A DNA stretch of 44,832 nucleotides from Streptomyces spiralis (GCF_014654675.1 NZ_BNBC01000042.1:38420-83251); one strand, 5' to 3'; shown: positions 14,408-24,340, numbered from the stretch's first letter. Notes: generated from the sequence alone by a model not told the origin. Numbers and translations are program-made.

Positions 14408-15205
14408 TCAGGGACTGCCGAGCATGAAGCCCACGCCCCGTACCGTCACGATCCAGCCGCTGTCGCCCAGCTTGCCGCGCAGGCTGCTGACGTGGGTGTC
14501 GACGGTGCGGCGGGACCAGGAGTCGCCCCAGACCTGCTGGAGGAGCTGCTTGCGGGGGATGACGGTGTCCGGGTGCGAGGCCAGCAGGCACAGGAGGTCG
14601 AACTCCTTGCGGGTCAGGGCCACTTCCTCACCGCCGAGCAGGACCTCGCGGGCGCCCACGTCGATGTGCAGGCGGCCGTGCCGGATCTCGCGGGCGGCGG
14701 CCGGCTGCCACTCGGCGCGGCGCATCACGGCCTCGATACGGGCCATCAGCTCGCGCAGGCCGTAGGGCTTGGCGACGTAGTCGTCGGCGCCCGCCTGCAG
14801 GCCGAGGACACAGTCCAGTTCGGAGGCGCGGGCGGTGACGATGATGACGGGCACCCGGCTGACGGCACGGATGGCCCGGCAGACCTCCAGGCCGTCCAGG
14901 TCGGGCAGTTCGAGGTCGAGCAGCACCAGGTCGGCGTCCTCGTGGGCGCGCAGCGCCGCCCCGCCGCGCCGGACGCCGAGGGCCTCGTGGCCGTGCCGGC
15001 GCAACTGGGTGACCAGGGAGTCGGCGCAGGCGGGGTCGGCGTCGACGACGAGGACACGGCGGCCGGAGGGCATCGAGACGGTCGCACCGTGGCCGGCGGC
15101 CCCCGCCTCGCGGTCCGCAGCGGGCCGGGGGCCGCCCGGGCCCTCACCGGCGGGGCCGGCGGGCGGGCGGGTGTCGAGCAGCGCCTGTGCCGATGTCACG
15201 GTCAT
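14408..15205 (-). CDS. OmpR/PhoB-type response regulator (JadR1/LndI-like, orphan)
   Basis: A 265-aa protein. After a disordered 48-residue N-terminal extension comes a receiver domain (49-160) with phospho-acceptor D97, T124 and K146. The acidic pair normally DD reads D55-A56. A winged-helix output domain (170-262) follows, with EVALTRKEFDLLCLLASHPDTVIPRKQLLQQVWG and RTVDTHVSSLRGKLG. No histidine kinase is adjacent. Angucycline clusters commonly contain such orphan regulators (JadR1, LndI, LanI), some binding the product rather than being phosphorylated. The ATG at 15205 has GGGGGAGG upstream; the ATG at codon 46 is an alternative. It is probably a pathway activator. Confidence 0.85.
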   Translation of the reverse strand: MTVTSAQALLDTRPPAGPAGEGPGGPRPAADREAGAAGHGATVSMPSGRRVLVVDADPACADSLVTQLRRHGHEALGVRRGGAALRAHEDADLVLLDLELPDLDGLEVCRAIRAVSRVPVIIVTARASELDCVLGLQAGADDYVAKPYGLRELMARIEAVMRRAEWQPAAAREIRHGRLHIDVGAREVLLGGEEVALTRKEFDLLCLLASHPDTVIPRKQLLQQVWGDSWSRRTVDTHVSSLRGKLGDSGWIVTVRGVGFMLGSP

Positions 15206-15342
15206 GCCTCCCCCGGGGGATCCGGTGCGGTGCGCGGGTGACGGGATTTGCCCTGACCGTGAATCTAGGCAAGCACGGTCGAGCCCCGGTACAGCCCGGC
15301 TGACCCGTGGGCGGGTGCTACCCGAATTCATTCGCAGTGCAT

Positions 15343-15873
15343 CGGCCTTCAGGCCGGTGGTGAAGCGAATCTGACAGTGGCGACGCGGAGCGTCGCAGAC
15401 TCAGGTCGGCGGTCCGAGAACCAAGGGATCGCCGTGGAGGACCTGTCGGTGGCGGGACTGGCCCGCACGAAGCTGGCCAAGTCCGTGCACGACGCCGGAT
15501 GGGCATCGTTCATCAGCATGCTCGAATACAAAGCGGAACGGTACGGCCGTGCCCTGGTCAAGATCGGCCGGTTCGAGCCGACCTCCCAGACCTGCTCCAC
15601 CTGCGGCGTCAAGGACGGACCCAAACCCCTGAACGTCCGGGAATGGACCTGTACCGCCTGCGGCACCGTCCACGACCGGGACACCAATGCCGCGATCAAC
15701 GTGAAGACGGCCGCCGGACTGGCGGTATCGGCCTGCGGAGCGCCGGTAAGACCAGGAGCAATCCCGGCACAGCGCGAAGAAACAGGAAGCCACGGATTCC
15801 CGACCGAACCCCGTGCCGCGTAGCGGCACAGCAACGATCGAGAAGGCCAGAATCCTCGGGCTTCAGCCCGAGG
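15343..15873 (+). mobile_element. Remnant of an IS200/IS605-family element
   Basis: The element holds only the C-terminal part of a TnpB gene. It is flanked by two small hairpins sharing a TTCA loop: CGGCC-TTCA-GGCCG (15343-15356) on the left and CCTCGGGC-TTCA-GCCCGAGG (15854-15873) on the right. Subterminal hairpins are how TnpA recognises IS200/IS605 ends. No TnpA is present and TnpB is 5'-deleted, so the element is immobile on its own. Its right hairpin ends seven bases before the stop of the O-methyltransferase-like gene. Confidence 0.7.
15377..15823 (+). pseudogene. TnpB (OrfB) C-terminal fragment
   Basis: About 130 residues of the RuvC-like and zinc-ribbon part of TnpB. IAVEDLSVAGL holds the catalytic glutamate. 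The zinc ribbon is CSTCGVKDGPKPLNVREWTC then TACG. HDRDTNAAINV carries the last catalytic aspartate. The first catalytic aspartate and the whole N-terminal half are missing (full length is about 400 residues). It is a truncated, inactive nuclease remnant. Confidence 0.8.
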
Positions 15874-15879
15874 TGCAAG

Positions 15880-16962
15880 TCAACGGACGCTTGCCTCCAC
15901 GACCGAGATCGCCCCCGCCGTCTGCACCACCCGCTCCAGCCGGAAGCCCGCCTCGTTAAGCAGCTGCGCGTACTGGGCGGCGGTGCGCTCCTTGCCGCCC
16001 ACGAGCAGCATCAGCCACAGGTCGACCAGCTTCGAGGCGTGCGCGGCGTTCGGCTTTTGCGGCACGACCATCTCCATCAGCAGCAGCCGCCCGCCGGGCC
16101 GCATCGCGGCGCGCACGTTGCGCAGGATCTCAAGGGCCCGCTCCTCGGGCCAGTCGTGCACGATGTGCTTGAGGATGTAGGCGTCCCCGCCCTCGGGCAC
16201 CGGCCCGAACAGGTCGGCGGCCACCACCTCGCACCGGTCGGCGACCTGCTGCTCGGCCAGGTACTGCGCCGCGCCGTTGCCGTCCACCCGCGGGTCGGCG
16301 AGGATCCCCCGCACGCCCGGGGACTTCTTCAGGATGCCGGCGAGCAGTTCGCCGCGGCCGGCGCAGAAGTCCACGACCGTGGCGAACCGCGAGAAGTCGT
16401 AGGCGGCCAGGACCGGTTCGGTCTCGGTGGCGGACATGGCGCCCATGCCCTTCATGAACACCTCGCCGTACTCCGGCTTGGCCTCAAGAAACTCAAACGC
16501 CGTCATGCCGCGCAGCTTGGGCAGGCTCGGCTCGCCGGAGCGCACCGCGTCCACGAAGTGCGACCAGTCCTCCCAGTGGACCGGGTGGCCCATGAGCACC
16601 GCGATGCCGCGCATGGACATCGGGGCGTCCTCCAGCAACGCCTTGCCCATCGGGGACAGTGCGAAGGCCCCGTCCTTGCGTTCGGCGAAGACACCGTTGG
16701 AGGCGAGCAGCCGCATCAGCCGGTGCAGCGTCTCGGGGTGGGCGCCGACGCGCTCGGCGAGAGCGCCGGCGGGCAGCGGGCCGTTGCTGAGCGCCTCGGC
16801 GACGCGCAGCTCCGCGGCGGCGTAGAGGGCCTGGCTGAGCATGGCGCCCTGGACCATCTCCAGCAGCGAGAACGGTGCGGGGGCCAGCTTTTGTGCCAGC
16901 CTCCGCAGACCGGTGCGCACGCCTTCGACGGCCCGGACGAGGCGGGCGGGCGGCAGCGGCAT
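15880..16962 (-). CDS. O-methyltransferase-like protein, AlpH-type hydrazine-coupling candidate
   Basis: A 360-aa protein of the plant/DnrK-type O-methyltransferase family. An N-terminal dimerisation winged helix (about 30-110) precedes a Rossmann domain. HDW at 269-271 (the usual catalytic histidine region) and GGKERTAAQYAQLLNEAGF near the end are conserved. The SAM motif I, normally VDVGGGxG, reads VDFCAGRG (197-204), with two glycines replaced. In kinamycin biosynthesis the OMT homologue AlpH couples glutamylhydrazine to the polyketide without SAM. This gene stands divergently next to the hydrazine cassette, so that role is likely here, although ordinary methylation is not excluded. The ATG at 16962 follows GGAGGAATCC. 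Confidence 0.85.
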   Translation of the reverse strand: MPLPPARLVRAVEGVRTGLRRLAQKLAPAPFSLLEMVQGAMLSQALYAAAELRVAEALSNGPLPAGALAERVGAHPETLHRLMRLLASNGVFAERKDGAFALSPMGKALLEDAPMSMRGIAVLMGHPVHWEDWSHFVDAVRSGEPSLPKLRGMTAFEFLEAKPEYGEVFMKGMGAMSATETEPVLAAYDFSRFATVVDFCAGRGELLAGILKKSPGVRGILADPRVDGNGAAQYLAEQQVADRCEVVAADLFGPVPEGGDAYILKHIVHDWPEERALEILRNVRAAMRPGGRLLLMEMVVPQKPNAAHASKLVDLWLMLLVGGKERTAAQYAQLLNEAGFRLERVVQTAGAISVVEASVR

Positions 16963-17235
16963 GGATTCCTCCGTGGTGGGCGGCGGGCGGCCCGAGCGGC
17001 CGGCCCGCGGGCGGGCAGGTCGGCGCGCACCCCGGCCGTGAAGGGCCGGGTGCGCGCCTGGCACACCCACGCTCCGGTGCCGTGGACGGGCCGCGCTCGC
17101 AGCCGGCTCGAGCGGGCGCGGCGGGACTCCAGCCGGTTCCCACCCGCGCTCCGGGGGCAGTCGAGAGGGCCCGGTGACGATCGGGACCGTCCGTCTTGGC
17201 CGTGGCCGAGAAGAGTCCCGGAGGGGGCCGATCCT
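16963..17235. promoter_or_regulatory. Divergent promoter region, OMT-like gene / hydrazine cassette
   Basis: These 273 bases lie between two divergent starts and must hold both promoters. I cannot assign -35/-10 boxes with confidence because the region is very GC-rich. GGAGGGGG at 17219-17226 is the ribosome site of the ferredoxin. No clear palindrome is present. Confidence 0.4.
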
Positions 17236-17565
17236 GTGAAGAAGCTTGCCTCGTCTGCCGCGCTGTCGGAGCGCGCCGATCGCATCGCCCGACGCTCCCG
17301 CGCCGGCAACTGGAAGAAGCCCCCGCGCCGTATCGAGCCGTCCGAGTGCATCACCTGCGACAGCTGCCTGCGAGGCTGTCCGGCGGAGTTCGGTGCCGTC
17401 TTCGACCGGGGCCTGGACGTGGTGATCGTCCCCGAGCTGTGCTCGGGCTGCCCCGCCTGCGTGCTGGAGTGCCCGGTCGACTGCATCTACGTGGACGAGG
17501 ACTGGACCCCGACCGACGACGCGATGTGGAACCACATCGAGCTCACCGCCGAGAGTGCGGCATGA
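17236..17565 (+). CDS. Dicluster [4Fe-4S] ferredoxin (first gene of hydrazine cassette)
   Basis: A 109-aa protein. Two cluster motifs are visible: C38-xx-C41-xx-C44-xxx-C48-P and C69-xx-C72-xx-C75-xxx-C79-P with C83. The N-terminal 35 residues are basic. The GTG at 17236 follows GGAGGGGG. The stop shares ATGA with the start of the next gene, so it is translationally coupled to the 658-aa unknown protein, the likely electron-transfer partner. A ferredoxin in this position is characteristic of the kinamycin (kinI-N) and lomaiviticin diazo cassettes, to my knowledge of those clusters. It supplies low-potential electrons for a step not yet defined. Confidence 0.93.
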   Translation: MKKLASSAALSERADRIARRSRAGNWKKPPRRIEPSECITCDSCLRGCPAEFGAVFDRGLDVVIVPELCSGCPACVLECPVDCIYVDEDWTPTDDAMWNHIELTAESAA

Positions 17566-19538
17566 AGGACCCCGCAGGGCGCCCCGAGTCCCGCCGCGCC
17601 GCCAACGCCAGGAAGCGGATCAGCCGCCGTCCCAGCCGGCTCGGCCTGCCCGCCGGAAGCACGGCCAAACCGGACCGCGTCCGTGAAGCCGACGCCGGGT
17701 TTTCCGGGCTGCTCAAGCGCGTGTGGCGGCGCGCGGCCGAGGCCGGGGACCTGCGGGCGAGTCTTCAGGTCCTGCTCACCCTGGACGGACACGTCCCCGC
17801 CGGCATCCAGCTGCGCGCCCTGAACTCCGTGGAGCAGGCCGCCCTGACCGCGCTGTGCGGCCTGAGCTGGCGGGATGCGGACGACACCGCCGACACCACC
17901 GCGGGCGGCGCGGCCGCGACGCGGACGGCGGCGGCCGCCAAGGCGGCCCCCGACGGCGGTGAACCCCCCGTCTTCCTCGGCGAGATCGGCCTGACGGCCG
18001 GCGGCCGCATCGCCGTGCGCACCCCCGGCGCCCGCCCCCTCGACCCCCGTGACCTGGTCGGCGGGGTGCGCCGCGTGCCCTGGAGCCGTGCCGCCCTCGC
18101 CGCCTACCAGGACGAACTCGGGCGCGCCCACAAGCGCGGCGCCGCCCGTGCCGCCGACTGCCGCGCCTGGCTCGCCGCGCAGGGCGCCGCAGGCCGCGAC
18201 GCCCTGCTCGTCCAGGCCCGGGAGGCGGCCCTGCGCACCGCCCCGTTCGTCCTCTACCAGGAGGACACGCAGTACACGAACTTCCGGGGCCGCAACACCC
18301 TGACCGGCAAGACCCTCTGGCCCGGCCACCCCGACTGCGCCCTCAGCGCGCTCATCGGCCTGCCGCTTCAGCTGTGGTCCGACCAGGACATCCAGCTGCT
18401 GGTCTGCCTCACGCTGCTCATCCGCTCGGCCGGTTTCGGCCGCATCGAGGAGGCCAACGGCACCCAGCTGACCGTCGACCACGTCGCCGACACGCTGGAG
18501 CGGGTGCGCCGCCTCTACAACGCCGTACCCGGCGCCGAGCCGGTGCCCGCCGCCGCCTCGCACCGGGTGGCCGACCTGGACCGGCTCGCCGGCGCACTGC
18601 GCGAGCGCCGCCGGTCGGTGGGCGCCCACGCCCAGCTGTACCGGGAGATCCACGGTGCGCTGATGCACAAGGTGGAGCGGGTGGCCGCCGCGCCCGGTGC
18701 CGCCGCCCGCGCCCGTCAGGACGCCGTCACCGAGCGTCTGCGCGCCGGGCTGCCGCTGGCCGGCCGTACGCTCGCCGAGCTGGGCGAGAGCCTGGCCGCC
18801 GCGCCCGGCTGGCTCGCCGAACCGCACGGCGGCTTCGGCACCGGCCTGGAGTCGCTGGTGTACGAGAGCGTGGCCGCGGCCGCGGACGCCTTCGGCGCCG
18901 ACTTCGCGATGAGCCGCGGCATGCGGTCGCTGCCCGACCTGGTACGGGCGCTGCGCGGGGAGAGCTGGGCGGAGATCTGCGACTGGGACATCACCCGCTT
19001 CTTCTGCTGCGTGGTGCCCCGGCCCCAGGCCGCCGTCCACTTCGGCGGCTCTACGGCCGCGCTGGCCGACGCGGCCTGGGCGATGTCCTCGCGCATGCAG
19101 TACAACTCCTGGCATTTCGTGGCCGGCAACCTGCCGCGCGTGCCCGAGGTGACGGCCCGCGACCACTTCGTGCCGCCCGTCATCCCGGACATCGCGTTCT
19201 TCTCCGACCAGCACCACCACGGGCACGTCAACAACAACGTGCGGTTCTCGATCCGTTCCCCGCACGCCGTGGAGGTCGACGGGCGCCGCTTCGAGGGCTT
19301 CATGGACCTCAGGCTGCTGCGCTGCGCCGGTGACCCGTTCGACGAGCAGGACCTGCTCGCCGCGCACCAGGTGTCGGCGTTCATCGCCCAGGCCACCTCG
19401 CTCGCCGCCCGACTCGTCGCCGCCGGGATGGCACTGGAGGTCACCGCGTTCGACTCCGGCTGGCACTGGAAGGCCGTCACGGGCCGGGGGCCGGCGGCTG
19501 CGGCCTCCCCGGGCGGCCAGGTCCCCAAAGCGTCCTGA
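17562..19538 (+). CDS. 658-aa protein of unknown fold, KinJ/FzmP-type diazo-cassette protein
   Basis: I recognise no catalytic domain. Its place in the cassette matches the hypothetical protein conserved between kinamycin and fosfazinomycin clusters. The first 45 residues are Arg/Lys-rich and probably disordered. A low-complexity Ala/Thr/Asp-rich linker lies around 105-135. The best conserved-looking part is the C-terminal half: CDWDITRFFCCVVPRP (about 475-490), SSRMQYNSWHFVAGNLPR (about 507-524) and a His/Asn-rich stretch DQHHHGHVNNNVRFS (about 549-563) that could bind metal. No signal peptide or membrane segment is seen. Coupling to a dicluster ferredoxin suggests a redox enzyme. It is a candidate for N-N bond formation or hydrazine maturation; this is inference. 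Confidence 0.85.
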   Translation: MKDPAGRPESRRAANARKRISRRPSRLGLPAGSTAKPDRVREADAGFSGLLKRVWRRAAEAGDLRASLQVLLTLDGHVPAGIQLRALNSVEQAALTALCGLSWRDADDTADTTAGGAAATRTAAAAKAAPDGGEPPVFLGEIGLTAGGRIAVRTPGARPLDPRDLVGGVRRVPWSRAALAAYQDELGRAHKRGAARAADCRAWLAAQGAAGRDALLVQAREAALRTAPFVLYQEDTQYTNFRGRNTLTGKTLWPGHPDCALSALIGLPLQLWSDQDIQLLVCLTLLIRSAGFGRIEEANGTQLTVDHVADTLERVRRLYNAVPGAEPVPAAASHRVADLDRLAGALRERRRSVGAHAQLYREIHGALMHKVERVAAAPGAAARARQDAVTERLRAGLPLAGRTLAELGESLAAAPGWLAEPHGGFGTGLESLVYESVAAAADAFGADFAMSRGMRSLPDLVRALRGESWAEICDWDITRFFCCVVPRPQAAVHFGGSTAALADAAWAMSSRMQYNSWHFVAGNLPRVPEVTARDHFVPPVIPDIAFFSDQHHHGHVNNNVRFSIRSPHAVEVDGRRFEGFMDLRLLRCAGDPFDEQDLLAAHQVSAFIAQATSLAARLVAAGMALEVTAFDSGWHWKAVTGRGPAAAASPGGQVPKAS

Positions 19539-19548
19539 AGGGAGAGCG

Positions 19549-20940
<1,392 letters not shown>

Positions 20941-20966
20941 CCCCCACCCGTGGAAAGGACGTTTTC

Positions 20967-22505
20967 ATGTACGCCAGGTCATGGTCCTCGCCGGCCGCGG
21001 AGGGCAGCGTCGGGCGGCCCTCGTTCGTGGCCGATCACGGGCTGTGGGACGACGCCCGTACCGACGCCGCCCGGCGGATCGAGGCGAGCCTCGCCGGTCT
21101 CGACTTCGTCCGTCTCGTCTTCGGCGACCCGCACGGACTGGCCCGCTCCAAGACCCTCACCGCCGAGGCGTTCCGTACCGTGCTGCGCAACGGCATGAAC
21201 TTCAGCCCCGGGCCGTTCGTCTTCGACACCGGGCACGCCGTCGCCGTCGACTTCCTCGGCGAGCACGGCATCGGCGTCGACGAGATCGCCGGCGCCGGGA
21301 ACTTCATCCTCGTCCCCGACCCGCTCACCTTCCAGGTGCTGCCCGGCGGCGCCGCCCGCACCGCCTGGGTGATCGGCGACGAGTACCTGCGCGACGGCAG
21401 CCCACACCCGCTGTCCTCGCGGGCCGTGCTGCGCCGCGTCATCGACCGGTACACCGGGCAGGGCCTGGCCCCCGTCCTCGGCCTGGAGGTCGAGTGGTAC
21501 CTCACCCGGCGGCTCGACGACGCGCCCGGCAACACCGGCAACGGCTTCGGCCTGCAGGGCCGGGCGCCGCGCGTGGCCGCCCTGAACGCCGGCTACCAGT
21601 TCAACCTCGACGCCCACTACGACACCGTCGCCCCCCTGACCGACCCGCTGGCCCTGCACCTGCTCGCCCTGGGCCTGCCGCTGCGGTCGATGGAGCACGA
21701 GTCCGGGCCCGGGCAGGTAGAGACGACGTTCCACCCGATGTCCGCGCTGGACACCGCCGACGCGATGCTGCTCTTCCGCACGGTCACCAAGAGCTGGTGC
21801 GCCCGCCGCGGCCACCACGCCTCCTTCATGTCGCAGCCGCTCATCGACGCCGCCGACCCCAGCGGCTGGCACCTGAACCAGTCGGTCACCGACCTCGCCT
21901 CGGGCGGCAACCTGTTCGGCACCGAGGGCCCCTTCGGTGGCCTGTCCCCGCAGGGCAAGGCCTACGCCGAGGGGCTGCTGTCCTTCGCACGCGAGCTGTT
22001 CCTGCTCTCGGTGCCCACCGTCAACGGCTACCGGCGGCTCGACGCCCGGCACACCCTCGCGCCCACCCGGCTCGGCTGGAGCCAGGAGGACCGCAGCGCG
22101 ATGCTCCGCGTCGTCGGCCACGGCGCCGGCGCCCACATCGAGAACCGGATCGGCGAGCCGTGCGCCAACCCCTACCTGAACATCGCCGCGCAACTGTTCG
22201 CGGGACTTGAGGGCATGACCGGCCAGGCCACCCCCGCAGACCCCGCGGAGGCCGGCAGCACCGCAGACCCTGACACCACCGCGGGGGCCGGCGGTGTTGC
22301 TCTGGTGCCGCAGCAGCTGCGCGAGGCCCTCGACGCCTTCCGCGCCGGCCGCGCCGCCCAGCTGCTCGGCGAGCCGCTGGCCGCCTGCCTCACCAAGCTC
22401 AAGGAGAGCGAACTGCGCCGCTACGAGGCCTGGTGCGGCCAGATGGCGCCCGCCGCGGGGCAGGTCACCGAGTGGGAGCAGCGTGAGTACTTCGGCGCCT
22501 ACTGA
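20967..22505 (+). CDS. Glutamine synthetase homologue, glutamylhydrazine ligase candidate (KinL/FzmN-type)
   Basis: A 512-aa type I glutamine synthetase-fold enzyme. The metal/glutamate-binding region is EHESGPGQVETTF (about 242-254), then HLNQSV, VNGYRRLDA (about 351) and ENRIGEPCANPYLN (about 391). An insertion rich in Ala/Asp/Thr (about 420-450) is unusual and looks like a linker. Homologues in kinamycin and fosfazinomycin pathways ligate hydrazine, in place of ammonia, to the gamma-carboxyl of glutamate, making gamma-glutamylhydrazine as carrier. The ATG at 20967 follows GGAAAGG. Being inside the cassette and not isolated argues against a primary GlnA. Confidence 0.93.
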   Translation: MYARSWSSPAAEGSVGRPSFVADHGLWDDARTDAARRIEASLAGLDFVRLVFGDPHGLARSKTLTAEAFRTVLRNGMNFSPGPFVFDTGHAVAVDFLGEHGIGVDEIAGAGNFILVPDPLTFQVLPGGAARTAWVIGDEYLRDGSPHPLSSRAVLRRVIDRYTGQGLAPVLGLEVEWYLTRRLDDAPGNTGNGFGLQGRAPRVAALNAGYQFNLDAHYDTVAPLTDPLALHLLALGLPLRSMEHESGPGQVETTFHPMSALDTADAMLLFRTVTKSWCARRGHHASFMSQPLIDAADPSGWHLNQSVTDLASGGNLFGTEGPFGGLSPQGKAYAEGLLSFARELFLLSVPTVNGYRRLDARHTLAPTRLGWSQEDRSAMLRVVGHGAGAHIENRIGEPCANPYLNIAAQLFAGLEGMTGQATPADPAEAGSTADPDTTAGAGGVALVPQQLREALDAFRAGRAAQLLGEPLAACLTKLKESELRRYEAWCGQMAPAAGQVTEWEQREYFGAY

Positions 22506-22574
22506 CCTGCGCCGCAGCGATTTCCCCGCCGAGAGCCCGTCCCCTGCCGGTCCCTGCGAAGAGGAAGGCCCCGC

Positions 22575-23864
22575 ATGATTGCCCGTTACACGCTGCCCGA
22601 GATGGCCGGCCTCTTTGACGACCGATCCCGCTACGCCACCTGGGTGCGGGTGGAGATCCTCGCCTCCGAGGCGCAGGCCGCCCTCGGCCGCGTACCGCAC
22701 GAGGCGGTCGAGGACATGCGCCGCGCCCGCGTCCCCGACCCGGAGCGGGTCGCCGAGATCGAACGGGAACGCGACCACGAGGTGCTCTCCTTCCTCGCCG
22801 CCTACTGCGAGGACATCCCCGACTCCTCCGCGCGCTGGGTGCACCTCGGCATGACCAGCTACGACCTCGTCGACACCGCGCTGGGCCACACCCTGGCCCG
22901 CGCCACCGACCTGCTCACCGGCGCCGCCCGGCACCTGCGCCGGGTGCTGACCGACAGGGCCCTGGAGCACTGGGACACCGCGATGGTGGGCCGCACCCAC
23001 GGCGTGCACGCCGAACCCACCACCTTCGGGCACAAACTCGCCGGGCACGCCTTCGCCGTGGACCGCTCGCTTGGCCGGCTCGCCGCCGCCCGCGAGGCCG
23101 TCGCCGTGGGCACCGTCTCCGGCTCCGTGGGCACCTACGCGCTGATCGACCCGCGCGTGGAGGAGCACGTGTGCACCGCCCTCGGCCTGGGCGTCGAGCC
23201 CGCGCCCAGCCAGGTCGTCGCCCGGGACCGGCACGCCCAGCTCCTGCAGGCCGTGGCCACCCTGGGCGCCTGCGTGGAACAGATCGCCCTGGAGCTGCGG
23301 CTGTTGCAGCGCACCGAGGTCCGCGAGGTCGAGGAGCGGCGTACCGGCGCCTACCAGGGCTCCAGCGCCATGCCGCACAAACGCAACCCCACCACCAGCG
23401 AGCGGCTGTGCGGGCTCGCCCGCCTGCTGCGCGGCTACGCCGACACGGCACTGGAGAACGTGGCGCTGTGGCACGAACGCGACCTCGCCCACCAGAGCGT
23501 GGAGCGGGTCATCCTCCCGGACAGTCTCTGCGTCGGCCACTTCCAGGTGACCAAGGCCGCCGAGCTGGTGGCCTCGCTCACCGTCGACGCCGACCGGATG
23601 CGCGCCCACATCGACGCCACCGACGGCCTGGTGCACAGTTCCTCGGTCCTCGCCGAACTCCTGGGCGCGGGCATGGAACGCGAACGCGCCTACCGCAGCG
23701 TGCAGGCCGCGGCGAACCACACCCTGGCGACGGGCGAGCACTTCGGGGCGTCCCTGGCCAAGGAGGGCATCGACCTGGCGGCCGGGCTCGGCCCCGAGCG
23801 CCATCTCGCCCATCATGATGTGATCCGCACCCGATTGGAGAAGCTGCATGAGCTGGAAGATTGA
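22575..23864 (+). CDS. Adenylosuccinate lyase homologue (KinM/FzmR-type)
   Basis: A 429-aa fumarase/aspartase-superfamily lyase closest to PurB. GRTHGVHAEPTTFG is at 139-152 and the superfamily signature SSAMPHKRNP at 263-272. MTSYDLVDTA near 93 is also PurB-like. In hydrazine pathways a lyase of this kind is thought to eliminate fumarate from an N-succinyl (hydrazinosuccinate) intermediate, releasing the hydrazine. The ATG at 22575 follows GAGGAAGGC. It overlaps the next gene by 17 bases. A duplicate purine enzyme is unlikely given that both neighbours belong to the same cassette. Confidence 0.92.
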   Translation: MIARYTLPEMAGLFDDRSRYATWVRVEILASEAQAALGRVPHEAVEDMRRARVPDPERVAEIERERDHEVLSFLAAYCEDIPDSSARWVHLGMTSYDLVDTALGHTLARATDLLTGAARHLRRVLTDRALEHWDTAMVGRTHGVHAEPTTFGHKLAGHAFAVDRSLGRLAAAREAVAVGTVSGSVGTYALIDPRVEEHVCTALGLGVEPAPSQVVARDRHAQLLQAVATLGACVEQIALELRLLQRTEVREVEERRTGAYQGSSAMPHKRNPTTSERLCGLARLLRGYADTALENVALWHERDLAHQSVERVILPDSLCVGHFQVTKAAELVASLTVDADRMRAHIDATDGLVHSSSVLAELLGAGMERERAYRSVQAAANHTLATGEHFGASLAKEGIDLAAGLGPERHLAHHDVIRTRLEKLHELED

Positions 23865-24249
23865 CCGCGTGGCGGGGGCGGCGCTCGACCTGGACGAGGT
23901 CCTCGGCGTCTACCACGCCTCGGGCCTGGGCGAGCGGCGCCCCGTCAAGGACCGGGAGCGGTTCGCGGCCATGGTGAACAACGCCAACCTCGTGCTGGTC
24001 GCCCGCGACGACGAGGGCACGCTCCTGGGCATCGTGCGCGCCGTCTCCGACTTCTCCTACGTCACCTACGTCTCGGACATCGCCGTCGTCAAGGACCGTC
24101 AGCGCTCCGGCATCGGCCGTGCCCTGATCGACGCCGCGCGCGGCGAGGCACCGCAGGCCAAGCTCGTGCTGCTGTCCGCGCCCGCGGCCGTCGACTACTA
24201 CCCGCACATCGGGTTCACCCGCCACGGATCGGCCTGGGTGCTCAACTGA
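23848..24249 (+). CDS. GNAT N-acetyltransferase, KinN/FzmQ-type
   Basis: A 133-aa GCN5-related acetyltransferase. Motif A is SDIAVVKDRQRSGIGRALID (about 76-95), with the acetyl-CoA pyrophosphate loop RQRSGIG; motif B ends VDYYPHIGFTRH. In the fosfazinomycin and kinamycin systems the homologue acetylates the distal nitrogen of glutamylhydrazine, protecting the reactive N-N unit. The start lies 17 bases inside the lyase gene, so the two are translationally coupled. It is the last gene of the cassette, followed by a terminator. Confidence 0.93.
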   Translation: MSWKIDRVAGAALDLDEVLGVYHASGLGERRPVKDRERFAAMVNNANLVLVARDDEGTLLGIVRAVSDFSYVTYVSDIAVVKDRQRSGIGRALIDAARGEAPQAKLVLLSAPAAVDYYPHIGFTRHGSAWVLN

Positions 24250-24267
24250 CAGCGGCTTGCCACGCAC

Positions 24268-24307
24268 ACGAGGGGCGCCGCCCGGAGACCCGGGTAGCGC
24301 CCCTCGT
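24268..24307. terminator. Bidirectional terminator between the two main operons
   Basis: Perfect 11-base arms ACGAGGGGCGC (24268-24278) and GCGCCCCTCGT (24297-24307). It lies between the ends of the plus-strand hydrazine cassette and the minus-strand polyketide operon. Confidence 0.8.
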
Positions 24308-24340
24308 CCGCTGCGTCCCCCGCCTTCGGCCGCGGGCCGG

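Noticed and set aside
20979..23849. 956-codon antisense open frame, and similar long frames at 4961-7399 (-) and 1130-2803 (-)
   Set aside because: They lie opposite well-supported genes, have low-complexity Arg/Gly/Val/His-rich translations and arise from GC-rich third positions.
20967..23864. Primary-metabolism glnA and purB
   Set aside because: Both are sandwiched in a six-gene operon with amidase, GNAT and ferredoxin and next to polyketide genes, which fits the hydrazine pathway far better.
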